Shown here: one piece after another, positions 11,901 through 20,507 of the stretch
Layout: each line of letters starts with the position of its first letter
How positions within the stretch are numbered: position 1 is the stretch's first letter
From: Medakamo hakoo
Lineage: Eukaryota > Chlorophyta > Trebouxiophyceae > Coccomyxaceae
Assembly (NCBI GenBank): GCA_026636295.1
Contig: CP089457.1
Coordinates: forward strand, 310,001-374,000
Reading direction: 5' to 3'
Length of the DNA stretch: 64,000 nucleotides
The notes under the pieces: model-generated
What the model was told of the DNA's origin: nothing
The model's database searches: none
Seen by the model: the letters and a program-made list of their open reading frames with translations, nothing else
Program-made: the position numbers and the translations under genes

Positions 11901-12282
11901 GGACGCGCCGGGCCTGGCCGTCTGCCCGGAGCATGCCGCACACCTGGGCGTCCCGCCGTCCCGCCAGCGCCTGGTCTACCGGCTCAGCCTGGAAGAGGTG
12001 GGTGGCCTGGTGGCCGACGCCGAGGCGTGGGTCCCCGGCGCGGCGGCGGCCGTCGCGGCCGCCCGCCACCGGGCCGCGCACCCGCCGCCCGGCGTGCCCG
12101 TCAAGGCCCTGGGCCCGCTGTCCCAGGAGACGGTGCTGGCGACGAAAAGAGCGGCGCTGCGTGCGGCGCGGGAGGCGCGGCGGGCGGCGCGGCGCGCGGC
12201 GCGGCAGGCTGCGGCGGCGGACGCAGCGGCCACGGCCGCGGGCGTGGTTGAAGCAGCAGAAGAGCCGCCCGCCGCGGAATGA
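8980..12282 (+). CDS. JmjN/JmjC/C5HC2 histone lysine demethylase (KDM5/plant JMJ14 type)
   Basis: KDM5-type enzymes are nuclear Fe(II)/2-oxoglutarate dioxygenases that remove methyl groups from histone H3 lysine 4. Exons are 8980-9112 and 9551-12282, 954 residues. The 438-base intron is a multiple of three without a stop, so it can also be read through. JmjN lies near residues 137-180 (PTFHPTEEEFKDPVAFI). JmjC spans about 445-620 and keeps the iron ligands: H494 and E496 in CWHIEDHG, and H582 in YHAGLNTG. The C5HC2 zinc finger lies near 805-860 (CAVCLADLW ... CPEH). PHD, ARID and FYR domains of animal KDM5 and plant JMJ14 are not seen. TGTAAA occurs 12 bases after the stop, and the gene ends only 101 bases from the converging transporter gene. 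Confidence 0.9.
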   Translation: MLGAPLAVGDQPPAPAGACAAGVAAPAPAPPAAPRGSSGESALTGAWVVKTSGHALSMSHARPAAPDVARAGREVRPRAVNASARESAAQNENPARRRAGRSTTARRNACWAAQPAEPPDAAAGSGSGVRRRDARGCRFRPRARRASLRPGGGGAPTPTPSPGHARSPGVLRRKPAPGLTSPIPPHCPSPGTPGPGGPASSDEPGPKKQRVDGEATTPPAPLPPKKLPRHARPGFDVLLGCTKCRFLRGGCGTCRARPPATRPSTLRWKPDAGRPQTGLPPAPTFHPTEEEFKDPVAFIESIRAAGEAAGMVCIVPPPSWAPPFALERGTNGASAESFRFAVRRQLASHLCKRPANTKTGGRATFKYGRVDKGAAGATGEAEVAAVEGAAPAGPSPSSAAPGTPADSDASSDSDFEDGDAADGLTADGEFAFTVVGRTHTLKSFTAAADWAKARHFSDPAPPPPPPGAEPSGPGGASKRPASAGGGFEPTVEAVEAEYWRVVEEPDAALPALYGQDLDSGHHGSGFPLPPLRRRLLAAHLAATQPPASLGVAGGRKKGFASTAAARAAVAAAPASDPTCGGVLRPLDPDEAAYAAHPWNINNLPRCAGSVLRHVPGDDLITGVMVPWLYVGSALSSFCWHIEDHGLCSINYLHRGSPKVWYAVPAHAADALEAAVKDALPHLVAAAPHLLYQLVTMVSPAQLAARGVPVHRVVHRAGSFVLTFPNAYHAGLNTGSNCAEAVNFGPSFWLPWGSVAAAHYKWGKPLTFSHDALLVALTRAARARAPPGLEAARDAADAAAAAAAARELEATATAEPPPPPPPPQAAEEEAEEGKKEEGAAPAPARPVRRTRRVAALTKAGLDASTAPPAAAAGPPANPPPRRDLRLSVADPPSRSDVPLLGLQLGAAELAVRADVEVARRAAGAAEAGGPPGLPAARMAGGIGARRADDGTLADGEEADCAVCLADLWLSAVVSPDAPGLAVCPEHAAHLGVPPSRQRLVYRLSLEEVGGLVADAEAWVPGAAAAVAAARHRAAHPPPGVPVKALGPLSQETVLATKRAALRAAREARRAARRAARQAAAADAAATAAGVVEAAEEPPAAE

Positions 12283-12383
12283 GGATCCTGCGACTGTAAA
12301 ACCAACAACGACAACAACAACGCATGAAAGACAGTGCAAACGCGCCACCACACCCCGGCACCCCCCACACAGAAACAGTGCTC

Positions 12384-14615
12384 TCACGCCGGCTTGGACG
12401 TCGGCGACTCGCCGTCGCCGGCGGGCGGTCCCCCACCCGCACCGCCGCTCGTCGCGAGCGAGTCGGACGGCAGCCTGTACAGGCGCAACAGGCCGGCGTC
12501 GCTGCCCGTTTCCGACGGCCGGGCCACGCCCGCCATCTCCACGGCGGCCGCGTCCTTGGCAGGCGCGGGCAGCGAGCCTGCTCCGCCGCCGCCGCCGCCG
12601 CCGCCGCCGCGCGGCCGCCTCCCCTCCCCGACCTCCGAGTCGATGGACAGGCCGGGGACGCCCACGCGGTCCAGGCACTCCTCGCCAATGGCTTTTTCAG
12701 CAGAGTGCACGGCCACGAAGCCGTAAAACAGGGAGGCCAGCAGCCAGACGAGCAGGCACTGGCCCAGCGCGCGCGACGGCAGGCTCAACAGCAACAGCAC
12801 GTTGGCAAACATGGCGGCGGCCGGGACGGCGGGCGACCACACGGAGAAGCCCGGCGTCACGGCCGCCCGGGGCAGGACGGCCGAACAGGCCGCGACGGCG
12901 CCGCACCAGGCGACGAGGAGGGACACCGCCAGCCAGCGCACGCGGCCGGGCGGGTCGTACACGTACGCGGCCGCCGCGCCGACGCTGGTGGCGGTGAGGG
13001 CGCCCAGGGCGGCGACGACCGTGCCGGCGGGCCCCAGCGCGCTCACCAGGCGGGCGCGCGTGCGCGCCAGGCGCCCGCCGGGCGCGCCCCACCCGCCGTC
13101 GCCGCCCAGGACCGGGTCGGCCCCGCCGCCGGGGATGAAGTGGCGGCGGCGCAGCAGCGCGGCGGCGACCAGCCAAAACACGACGAGCGTCCCGCCGCTG
13201 ACCAGCTCGGACAGGGCTTCGATGGACGTGAACAGGGCGAGGACCGCGGTCAGGCCGCCCACCACCAGGGACGCGCGCGCGGGCGTGGACCGGGCCGACA
13301 CGCCCGCGAACCAGCGGGGCAGCAGGCCCTCCCGGCCCAGGGCGACGAGGATGCGCGCCTCGCCCAGCATGGTCACGAGCAGCGTCGCGCAAATGCCGAT
13401 GACGGCGCCGCCCGCCACGATGCGGGCGGACGCGGTCAGGAAGGCGGCCGTGGCGCGGCCTGTGACGCCCGCCACGACCTTGGAGGAGAAGGCGGAGGGG
13501 AAGGGCGCGCCGACGTCGATGGAGGCGAAGGGCACCATGCCGGTCAGGACAAGGGACAGGCCGCAGTACAGGACCGCCGCGATGCCGAGGGAACCTAGGA
13601 TGGCGAACGGCAGGTCGCGCGACGGGTCGCGCGCTTCTTCGGCCATGGCGGAGACGGAATCAAAGCCGACGTATGTGAAGAAAACAAGCGCGGACGCTGT
13701 GGCCACGCCGCGCGCGCCAAACGGGGCGAACGGGCTAGACAGGTTGGACGCGTCGACAAACGGCGCGCCCGCGACGATGATGAACAGGAGGAGCGCCAGG
13801 TGGAGCAGGGACGCCACATTGTTGGCCCGGGCGGACTCCCGCGTGCCCAGCGCCAGCAGGCCGGCCGTCAGCAGGGCCAGGCCCGCGGCCGGGAAGTCCA
13901 GCTCCAGGCGGCCGGCCGTCACCCGCCCCGCGTCCGCGCCCGCGCCGAACAGGGCGGCCGCGTACGCGGTGAAGCCGCGCGCGACGGCCGCGCACGACAG
14001 CGTGTATTCCAGCAGCAGGAACGCGGCCGCGACGAAGGCGGCGTACTCGCCAAAGATGACGGCCACGTACACAAAGGCGCCGCCGGCCACGGGGATGGCG
14101 GTCGTGAATTCCAGGTAGCAGACGGCGGACAGCGCGGCGCCCGCCGCGGAGAGCAGGAAGGAAATGGCGACGGCCGGCCCCGCGTGGTCGTGGGCGGCGA
14201 CGCCGGCCAGCACCATGACGCCCACGCCGACGACGGACGCGACGGAGAGGAAGAGCAAGTCCCACCGGCCCAGGACGCGGTGGAGGGTGTGGCCGCCCCC
14301 CGCTTCGACCGCCAGGCTGTGTTCGTGCCCGTCCGTGGCGAGGACGGGGGCGGACGGCAGCAGCTTGAGGAGGGCGCGGCGCAGGAAGCGGTCCTATTTG
14401 GGTATTTTTTGGGGGTGTCGTTGTTGTTTTTTTCATGACGCAGAGGGAGGGAGGGCGTGAGGGTGATGGGAGATGGTGGCGGGGGGTGTGGATGGATGAG
14501 GCATGGCAACGCAACAGGAAAACGCTGGCCACGCGCGCACCTTGCTCAGGACAAAGTACTGTGACACGGTGGCAGGGCCGCACTGGGCGGGAGATGACAG
14601 CGCGCCCGGCGGCAT
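12384..14615 (-). CDS. CAT: Cationic amino-acid transporter (CAT family, APC superfamily)
   Basis: CAT proteins are membrane carriers for arginine, lysine and other amino acids. Exon 1 (14615-14541) codes MPPGALSSPAQCG...YFVLSK and exon 2 (14393-12384) the rest, phase 0, 694 residues. After a soluble N-terminus (DRFLRRALLKLLPSAPVLA) come about 14 hydrophobic segments. The first includes SVASVVGVGVMVLAG, and the APC signature region ALVFFTYVGFDSVSAMAEEARDP is complete, with its following DLPFAILGSLG. The C-terminal tail is cytosolic, Gly/Ser-rich and charged. Length matches plant and animal CATs (600-700). The exon 1 assignment rests on frame, phase and the recurrent YFVLSK...LR junction. Whether it sits in the plasma membrane or tonoplast cannot be told from sequence. 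It lies head-to-tail behind LSm7, 245 bases apart. Confidence 0.88.
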
Positions 14616-14860
14616 GGTGGGCGGACTGGCGGCGGCGCCGTGGGCGGCGGGCCGGAAGGCTGATGTACGGGGACGAAAAAAGAGAGAGGCGGTGTGCACA
14701 CCGTCTCGCTCGACGACCTCGCGCCCCTCCCTTTTCGTCGCCTGGAGAGGGGGACGCGCGCCGAAGAAAAAGAACACCCACCCACACGCACACGCACGCA
14801 CGCACAGACGCTTCTTTACACACACGCACAGCTAATCCAATTCCCCAACCCCCTCGTGCT

Positions 14861-15403
14861 TCACTCCCCGCCCGTCTCCACCGCGGCCGCAAAAGGGTTG
14901 TCCGCCAGCTCCACCGCGCCCGCGGCCGGCGCGACCGCCATGACGGCCGTGCCGCGGCACACGCACAGGCCAAGCACACGCGTCGTGTCGGTGATGCGCA
15001 TGGGGTCGTCCTTGTCTGCACGTAGAGGGATGGGGAAGGAGAGGGCGTGAGACAGGTCGCTGGCGGCTGCGCCTGGATGATGGAGAGGGTCGCTGGCGCG
15101 GCAAGTCGAAGGGATGGGTTGACGCGAACAAACAAAACACGCACCGCGCAGGTACTCAGTCGCTTCATCCAGCACCAGGTTCAGCAGCTGGTCAAACCCC
15201 TTGAGCACGCCCTCGACTGGAGACAGGGAAAGTGGATGGGAAGGGGCGCGTGAGAGAGAGCGCGGCGAGCAATTTGCGGTGGGCAGACCTGGCCCGAATC
15301 CGCAATCAGTCCTCTCCTCACCTTCCCGCCCGCCGGACAGCTTGACGCGGACGGCCTTGTCGACGAGCTTCGAGAGCTCGAGCGCGTTCTCTTTGCGTGA
15401 CAT
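14861..15403 (-). CDS. LSM7: LSm7, U6 snRNA-associated Sm-like protein
   Basis: LSm7 is one subunit of the heptameric LSm rings: LSm2-8 binds U6 snRNA in the nucleus and LSm1-7 promotes mRNA decay in the cytoplasm. Exons on the minus strand are 15403-15322, 15216-15145 and 15015-14861, both introns phase 1, 102 residues (family about 100). MSRKENALELSKLVDKAVRV opens the protein as in plant LSm7. The Sm1 motif region reads VKLSGGREVEGVLKGFDQL and LNLVLDEATEYLR; Sm2 is VLGLCVCRGTAVMAVAP, followed by the LSm7-specific ELADNPF end. The many short exons fit a small ancient gene. TGTAAA lies about 45 bases past the stop on the coding strand. It shares a 164-base divergent promoter with the Gly/Arg-rich gene. 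Confidence 0.95.
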   Translation of the reverse strand: MSRKENALELSKLVDKAVRVKLSGGREGEERTDCGFGPGLPTANCSPRSLSRAPSHPLSLSPVEGVLKGFDQLLNLVLDEATEYLRGACFVCSRQPIPSTCRASDPLHHPGAAASDLSHALSFPIPLRADKDDPMRITDTTRVLGLCVCRGTAVMAVAPAAGAVELADNPFAAAVETGGE

Positions 15404-15567
15404 GATGGGAGTGGATGTGCGTGCGGGCCGCGGCCGTGAAAAAAAAACCAGTCTCCTCCGCGGCGAGACAGAGGTGTGCGCAGGCGCAGTCCTCTGTTTC
15501 GCTCCGAGCGAACAACCAAACGGGGGAGCGGCGTGTGTGTGGGATCGGCAGCGACGTCCACACAGCC
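15404..15567. promoter_or_regulatory. Divergent promoter region, LSm7 / Gly-Arg-rich protein
   Basis: 164 bases lie between two outward-facing start codons. No TATA box is visible. An A-rich run near 15437 is the only low-GC patch. Confidence 0.4.
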
Positions 15568-17211
15568 ATGTCCGCCGAGGAGGAGGAACTGGTCGACTAC
15601 GGCGCCGACAGCGACGCCGACGCCGAGGCTGGTGGCGGCGGCGACGCTGGCGCCGGCGACGGGGCTGCGGCCGCGGCGAAGAACGACGACACCAATGCCG
15701 GCGACGGGTGCGTTGGGAGGGGGAGGGGGTGGGGAGGCCGCGGATGCGCCAACAGCCCAGCCGCCCAGGTCGTCCACACCCTGGCGTCATCGGCGACCTG
15801 GACAGAGCGGACGTGCGACCCGCGCCTCCATCCCCCCACGGCGTCCGTTTGTTTTGCCTTCTCTCCGCTCGCTCACCACCGCCTCCCATCAACCCCGGAC
15901 CTCTCCAGCCCGGCCCTGTCCTTTTCCCTGTCCGGCAGCGATGCGGACGAAGCCGCCCTGGAGGCCGAAGCCCAGGCGGACGCCGCGTCCCGGCCGCCCT
16001 CCCGCAGGCGGGCGGCGGCCAGAGCACCTGCGGCCGCGGCGGAGGGGGATGGAACGCAACCTCCAGCTGCGGCGGCGGCGCCACCTGCGCCACCTCCCGT
16101 CCAGCTGGCCCGGCCGCCGGGCCCGCCCGGTGGCGGCCCACCCGCTGGGCCATCCGGGCGGGGCGGGCCCGGGCGGGGTGGTGGTGGTGGTGGTGGTGGC
16201 GGCGGCCGCGGCGGCGGCCGTGGTGCGTGGGCTGGCGGGCGCGGCGGTGGCCCGCCGCACCCGCACCCTCAACAGCCGCCGCCGCAGTGGCAAGGCGGCC
16301 GCGGCTACGGAGGCCCGCCGCCGCCGCCGCAGCAGCAGCAGCAGCCCTGGCCGGGAGGACCGCCGCCGCCGCACATGCAGCACCCGCCGCACATGCAGCA
16401 CCCGCCGCCCATGATGGCGGCAGGCCGCGGCGGCGGCGGGCCGCCGTATGTTGTCGCGCAGCCGGGCGCGTTTCCTCCGCCGCACCACCACCTCCACCAC
16501 CACGGCGGCGGCGGCCACGCGCCGCCGCCACAATTCCACCCTCAGCAGCAGCCACACCAATTCCCGCCGCAGCCGCTCCAGCCCGGCATGCCGCCCATCA
16601 TCCCGCCGCCGGGCATGGCCCTGGCGGTCGGGCCGGGCGGCGCGCTGGTGTTGCTGCCCATTGCGGGCGGCAGTGGTGCGGCTGGCGGCGGCGGCGCGGC
16701 TGGCCAGCAGGCGTGGGGCGGTGAAGACGGCGGTGGAGGTGGACGCGGCGGCCGTGGCCGTGGGCGCGGCCGCGGGGTGAAGCGCCCGCTGGAGGCAGAA
16801 GACGGTGACGACGGCGGCCGCGGGCGCGGGCGGGGCCGCGGCCGCGGCCGCGGCGGTGGACCACGCGAGGACGACGCCGCCGCCGCACAACCACCGCCGC
16901 GTGAGTTGACGGCCGAGGAACAGGCTAAAAAGCAAGAGCTCCTCGCCGCCGCCGCAGCAGCAGCAGCCGCCCAGGCCGAGCGCAAGAAGGCCGAGGCCGC
17001 CGAAAAACACGCGGCCCAGGTCGCCGAAAACGCGCGGTTGGCGGCCGCGCGGGCGGCGGCGCTGGGAGCCAAAGGCGGCGGTAGTGCGCCGCCAGCCTCT
17101 GACGCGGCCGCCGCCTTGAGGGCCGCGATCGCGGCCAAGGAGGCGGCGATCGCAGCCAAGAAAGCGGCCGCGGCTGGCGGCGGAGGGGGCGGGGGTGGCA
17201 AGGCCGGGTGA
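15568..17211 (+). CDS. RGG-box, Gly/Pro/Ala-rich protein with acidic start (probable RNA-binding, family unknown)
   Basis: I do not recognise the family. Exons are 15568-15707 and 15939-17211, phase 2, 470 residues. The protein starts MSAEEEELVDYGADSD, an acidic opening common in nuclear RNA-processing factors. The middle is Gly/Pro/Gln/His-rich with HMQHPPHMQHPPPMM repeats. Two RGG/RGRG blocks (about 140-160 and 380-420; GRGRGRGRGVKRPLEAED, then GRGRGRGRGRGRG) would bind RNA or nucleic acid with low specificity. The last ~100 residues form an Ala/Glu/Lys helix or coiled coil (EEQAKKQELLAAAAA, then AAIAAKEAAIAAKKAAA). Composition suggests a nuclear, phase-separating or mRNP protein; that is inference. 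It faces away from LSm7. Confidence 0.6.
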   Translation: MSAEEEELVDYGADSDADAEAGGGGDAGAGDGAAAAAKNDDTNAGDGCVGRGRGWGGRGCANSPAAQVVHTLASSATWTERTCDPRLHPPTASVCFAFSPLAHHRLPSTPDLSSPALSFSLSGSDADEAALEAEAQADAASRPPSRRRAAARAPAAAAEGDGTQPPAAAAAPPAPPPVQLARPPGPPGGGPPAGPSGRGGPGRGGGGGGGGGGRGGGRGAWAGGRGGGPPHPHPQQPPPQWQGGRGYGGPPPPPQQQQQPWPGGPPPPHMQHPPHMQHPPPMMAAGRGGGGPPYVVAQPGAFPPPHHHLHHHGGGGHAPPPQFHPQQQPHQFPPQPLQPGMPPIIPPPGMALAVGPGGALVLLPIAGGSGAAGGGGAAGQQAWGGEDGGGGGRGGRGRGRGRGVKRPLEAEDGDDGGRGRGRGRGRGRGGGPREDDAAAAQPPPRELTAEEQAKKQELLAAAAAAAAAQAERKKAEAAEKHAAQVAENARLAAARAAALGAKGGGSAPPASDAAAALRAAIAAKEAAIAAKKAAAAGGGGGGGGKAG

Positions 17212-17508
17212 AGAGGGAGAGGCGTGGGGTGGTTGTGCAAGCCCGCTGGTCGCGAAATGATCGATCGCTCACACTCCCTCTTCTCGCTGGCGCTCCATCG
17301 GCGCTCGCCCCCCTGTGTCGCGCCACCCCACCCTCCCCACTCCGCGCCCCGCAACCCACCGCCGCACACGATCGCGCCAGATGGAGGTCGCGTCCTGAGC
17401 GCCGAGGAGAAGCTCCGCAGGCCGTCGCGCGCGCCCACGCGGGCGTTTTCTTCTCCGCTGTTTTTTTCGTTTCCAACAACAGACAACAGCCCCCTCTCTC
17501 CCCCCGCC

Positions 17509-19406
17509 ATGACCTGGTCGTCCGCGCCCGTCTCCATCCGGGACTATGCGCGCCGCACTTTTGACCGGCCGCTGCCCTTGCACACCAAGCTCGCGCTGGT
17601 CTGGGTCAAGGTCCTGGCCACGTGCGGCTACGAGCTCGGGCGCTGTCGCCCCGCGCGGTCGCGCGGCCCAGCCCAGAGCGCGGTCCGGTGCGTTGTTTTG
17701 GGGGGAGGCAACGGCCCGGCAACGGGGTTAACAGGGCGGTGGACACAGTCTGCGCTGGTTGGACGTGGTGTTCGAGGCGCGGAAGGCGGGCCCGGCCGTG
17801 CCGTTCGTGCGGTAGGTGGGAGCATGCGCGACCCACACCCGGCAAAATCTGTGCGTCATCCATGTCATCCATGTCATCACCCCATGCCACAACCCCCACC
17901 TCTGCCTGGGCAGGGGGAGGTGGGCCGGCCCCACCACGCCCCACCACGCCCCACGCCGTAGCCGGCGTCGCACTGCCGCTCACGAAAGCAAGCGTCCCCT
18001 TCCAACAAAAACGCGACAGGGTCGTCTCATACCGGCCGACCACGCCGCCCCCGACCCCGCCGCCCGACGGCGAGAGCGTCGCGGTCGTCATCCCGGCCCT
18101 GCTCACCTCGCGCACGCACCGGGCGTGCCTGGGCCGGGCGCTGGACGCGCTGGCGGCGCAGAGTCCGCGCGCTCCGGACTGGGTCATCGTCGTGGACGAC
18201 GGGTCGCCGAAGCCCATCCCGGCCGCGGACGTTGCGTCGCGCGTGCCGCCGGCGGTGGGGTTTGCGCTGTTGCGCGTCGAGCCCAACGCCGGGCCCGCCG
18301 CGGCGCGCAACGCGGGGCTGGCAGCGGCAGCGGACCGTGGCGCGACGCTGGTGGCGTTCATGGACGCGGACGTGTCGCCGCGGCCCGGGTGGCTGGCCGC
18401 GCACGTGGCTGCGCAAGCCGCGCCGGGGCGGCGCGGCCTCGTCGCCGGCCTCACCCTCGCCCGCCGCGGCCGGGGCCCGGCCGCCATCGTCGCCCGCTTC
18501 CACGACGAGACGGGCACGCTCAACGGCCGCCTCCTGGCCGACAGCCAACAACCCCATCAACGGGCGCAACAGCAACTGCCCAGGCGCGAGGAGGGCGGGC
18601 GGGCGGGGCGCGCGCCGAGCGGCAGCCTGGAGAGCGGCAGCAGCAGCGGGTCGGGCTGGGCGCGCGGCTCCGGTGGGGAGGGCGGCCGCCACGCCGGCCG
18701 CCTGCCCGTGCCGGTGCCCGCGCCCGCTGCCACCACCACCTCTCCACCTCCGCCCCCTGCCACCGGTGACGCGGGCGACGGCGGCGAGCAGCACGGCCGT
18801 CGCCCGCGTCGTCTCAGCCGTCATCGCAAGACGCCGCCCAGCAGCAGCAGCGACGCCCGCGATGATGACGGCGACGAGACGATGCAGTTGGGCTTGAAAC
18901 GAGAATAAAAATGAGTGGTGGTGGGGAGTCCGTGCTCGCCCTCCGCCCCGGTGGAGGGCGAGCACGGACGGGCGGGCGGGGCGACGCCATCCCTCTGCGC
19001 CCGCGCGCCCCGCCAGAAAAAAAAACACACACACGCCCGCCGACGCCCCCTCTCCCCCACCCCACCCCAAAACATCAGCATGCTGTACGCCTGTACCTGC
19101 AACCTGTCGCTCGCCCTGATGCCCGGCCGCGGCGGCGGTGGTAGCAGCAGCGCAAGCCGCGGCGACCGCCCGCCGCCGTCTTTCGGCACGCTGTCCTTTG
19201 ACCCGGCCTTCCGCGCCGCGGCGTACGAAGACATCGACCTGTGCCTCCGCGCCGTCAAGCCGCCGTACAACCTGCCACTGACGTTCGCGCCGTCAGCCGT
19301 CGCGGAACACACTTACAACACATGTGCGTGCTCCTCCCCCAACGCCCCCCCGCCTCTCCTCTCTCTTCCCCCGCGCCCGGCGCGTGGAAGACGCTCTCAT
19401 GCACAC

Positions 19407-19459
<53 letters not shown>

Positions 19460-19611
19460 TTGTAGGCGCGTTTGGCGTGGCTTCCCAGTTCAAGCGCTAC
19501 GGCATGCACGAACGACTGTTCACGAGGAAGCACCCGACCTACATGGCGCGCCTGGCGGCGTCTGTCGCCATCGTGGCGGGCAGCGGGCAGGCGACGCAGG
19601 CGGCGTCATGA
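17509..19611 (+). CDS. Family 2 glycosyltransferase, five exons
   Basis: GT2 enzymes transfer sugars from nucleotide-sugar donors. Likely exons: 17509-17687, 17749-17811, 18020 to about 18670, 19079-19323 and 19466-19611, about 427 residues. Exon 3 carries the donor-binding core: VAVVIPALL, WVIVVDDGSPKP and the DxD block LVAFMDADVSPRPGWL. Exon 4 gives YACTCNLSLA and AAAYEDIDLCLRAVK (the acceptor-side ED motif), exon 5 QFKRYGMHERLFTRKHP. The pieces are in the right order for a bacterial-type GT2. The exon 3 donor is unsure: GTGGGG at 18671 keeps the frame but is weak, and the frame otherwise runs through a Ser/Gly/Pro-rich stretch to a TAA at 18906. Exon 1 has no clear signal peptide. Acceptor and sugar are unknown. 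Confidence 0.72.
18928..18969. repeat. Perfect 17-bp inverted repeat (hairpin) in glycosyltransferase intron
   Basis: The 17 bases at 18928-18944 are perfectly reverse-complementary to 18953-18969, with an 8-base loop. The stem is GC-rich and starts 20 bases after a TAA stop that overlaps AATAAA (18904-18909). Confidence 0.95.
19409..19456. repeat. (AC)24 microsatellite in last glycosyltransferase intron
   Basis: Twenty-four perfect AC units end 7 bases before the AG of the last 3' splice site (19464-19465). The repeat therefore occupies the place of the usual pyrimidine tract. Confidence 0.95.
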
Positions 19612-20331
19612 GAGAGCGCGCCCCCCCCCCTACCTTAAACCCCTGGCCACCTCGGTCGCGGTCGTCTCTGGGCAGGGTTGGGTCGGCGGCGGCACTGTGC
19701 CGCCCTCCTCCCCCCCAGCGACGACCGCGGTGGTTACTAGTGTTCCCGTCCGGAATTTGACCGAGTGAAGTTTTACCCCCCCATCCCTCTGCCCGTAGAA
19801 ACATTTGTCGGCGAGAAATGAGAGAAAGTCCTGGCCACCTGCTTGAAAGATAACCCACATGAAATAAGTCGGTCGCGGTCGTCGCTGTTTTCCCTGCGCG
19901 ACGCGCCCGCGCGCACTCCTTCGCCCTCCTCGTCGGCCTGCGCGCTGACGAGGGAGCCTTGGCGAAGGGTCACGCGCGGGCGTGCGGTGCTCGTTTTCCT
20001 TTCCGAAACGAACACCTTGCGCGGTGGAAAACATGGAAGAAGAGCCACGAGACAGCAGCGACGACCGCGACCGCCCCTTCCCATCACATCCTTTTTATAC
20101 AGTCCCCTTTTTGTCGCCATCGGTGTGCGTGTGCGCGGGCTGCCCGCCACGCCTGCACTGCTTATCCCGGAAACAACAAGAAACTCCCCCTACCCTATTT
20201 TTTTTTCTCCACTTTGTTTTTGATTTACAAAAAGAATCTTTCCCCAGCCTCCTTGCACCTTGTACTAGATTTGACGACGACGACGGCCGGGCGTGTGCCG
20301 CTTTTCCGCGGGTAGACAGTCACGAAGTAGA

Positions 20332-20369
20332 GATTTAAAAACCCAGCATCGTCCCTGGTTTTTTAAATC
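20332..20369. repeat. AT-rich hairpin, 14-bp arms with one mismatch
   Basis: Arms 20332-20345 and 20356-20369 pair except at one position around a 10-base loop. An AT-rich stem is unusual in this GC-rich sequence. It lies about 240 bases past the poly(A) polymerase stop on that gene's strand. Confidence 0.85.
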
Positions 20370-20487
20370 AAAGAGCGACCGTCGTGGTCGTCGGACGGGC
20401 TGCCCGTCCTTTTTTCAACCTCTTCCCTTTCTTTTTTCCTTTATTCTACCCATCGTGAGTTTTTTATCTTTTCGGCGGCGGCGGGGA

Positions 20488-20507
20488 GTGCACACGGCCG
20501 TGTGCAC
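20488..20507. repeat. Perfect 20-bp palindrome
   Basis: The sequence GTGCACACGGCCGTGTGCAC equals its own reverse complement. A related 12-bp palindrome (GCACGGCCGTGC) follows at 20540-20551. Both lie close behind the poly(A) polymerase stop codon. Confidence 0.95.

Noticed and set aside
19773-20223. Protein-like short frames on both strands in the intergenic island
   Set aside because: They look natural only because GC bias is weaker; no match to a known family, no splice support, and both strands score alike.
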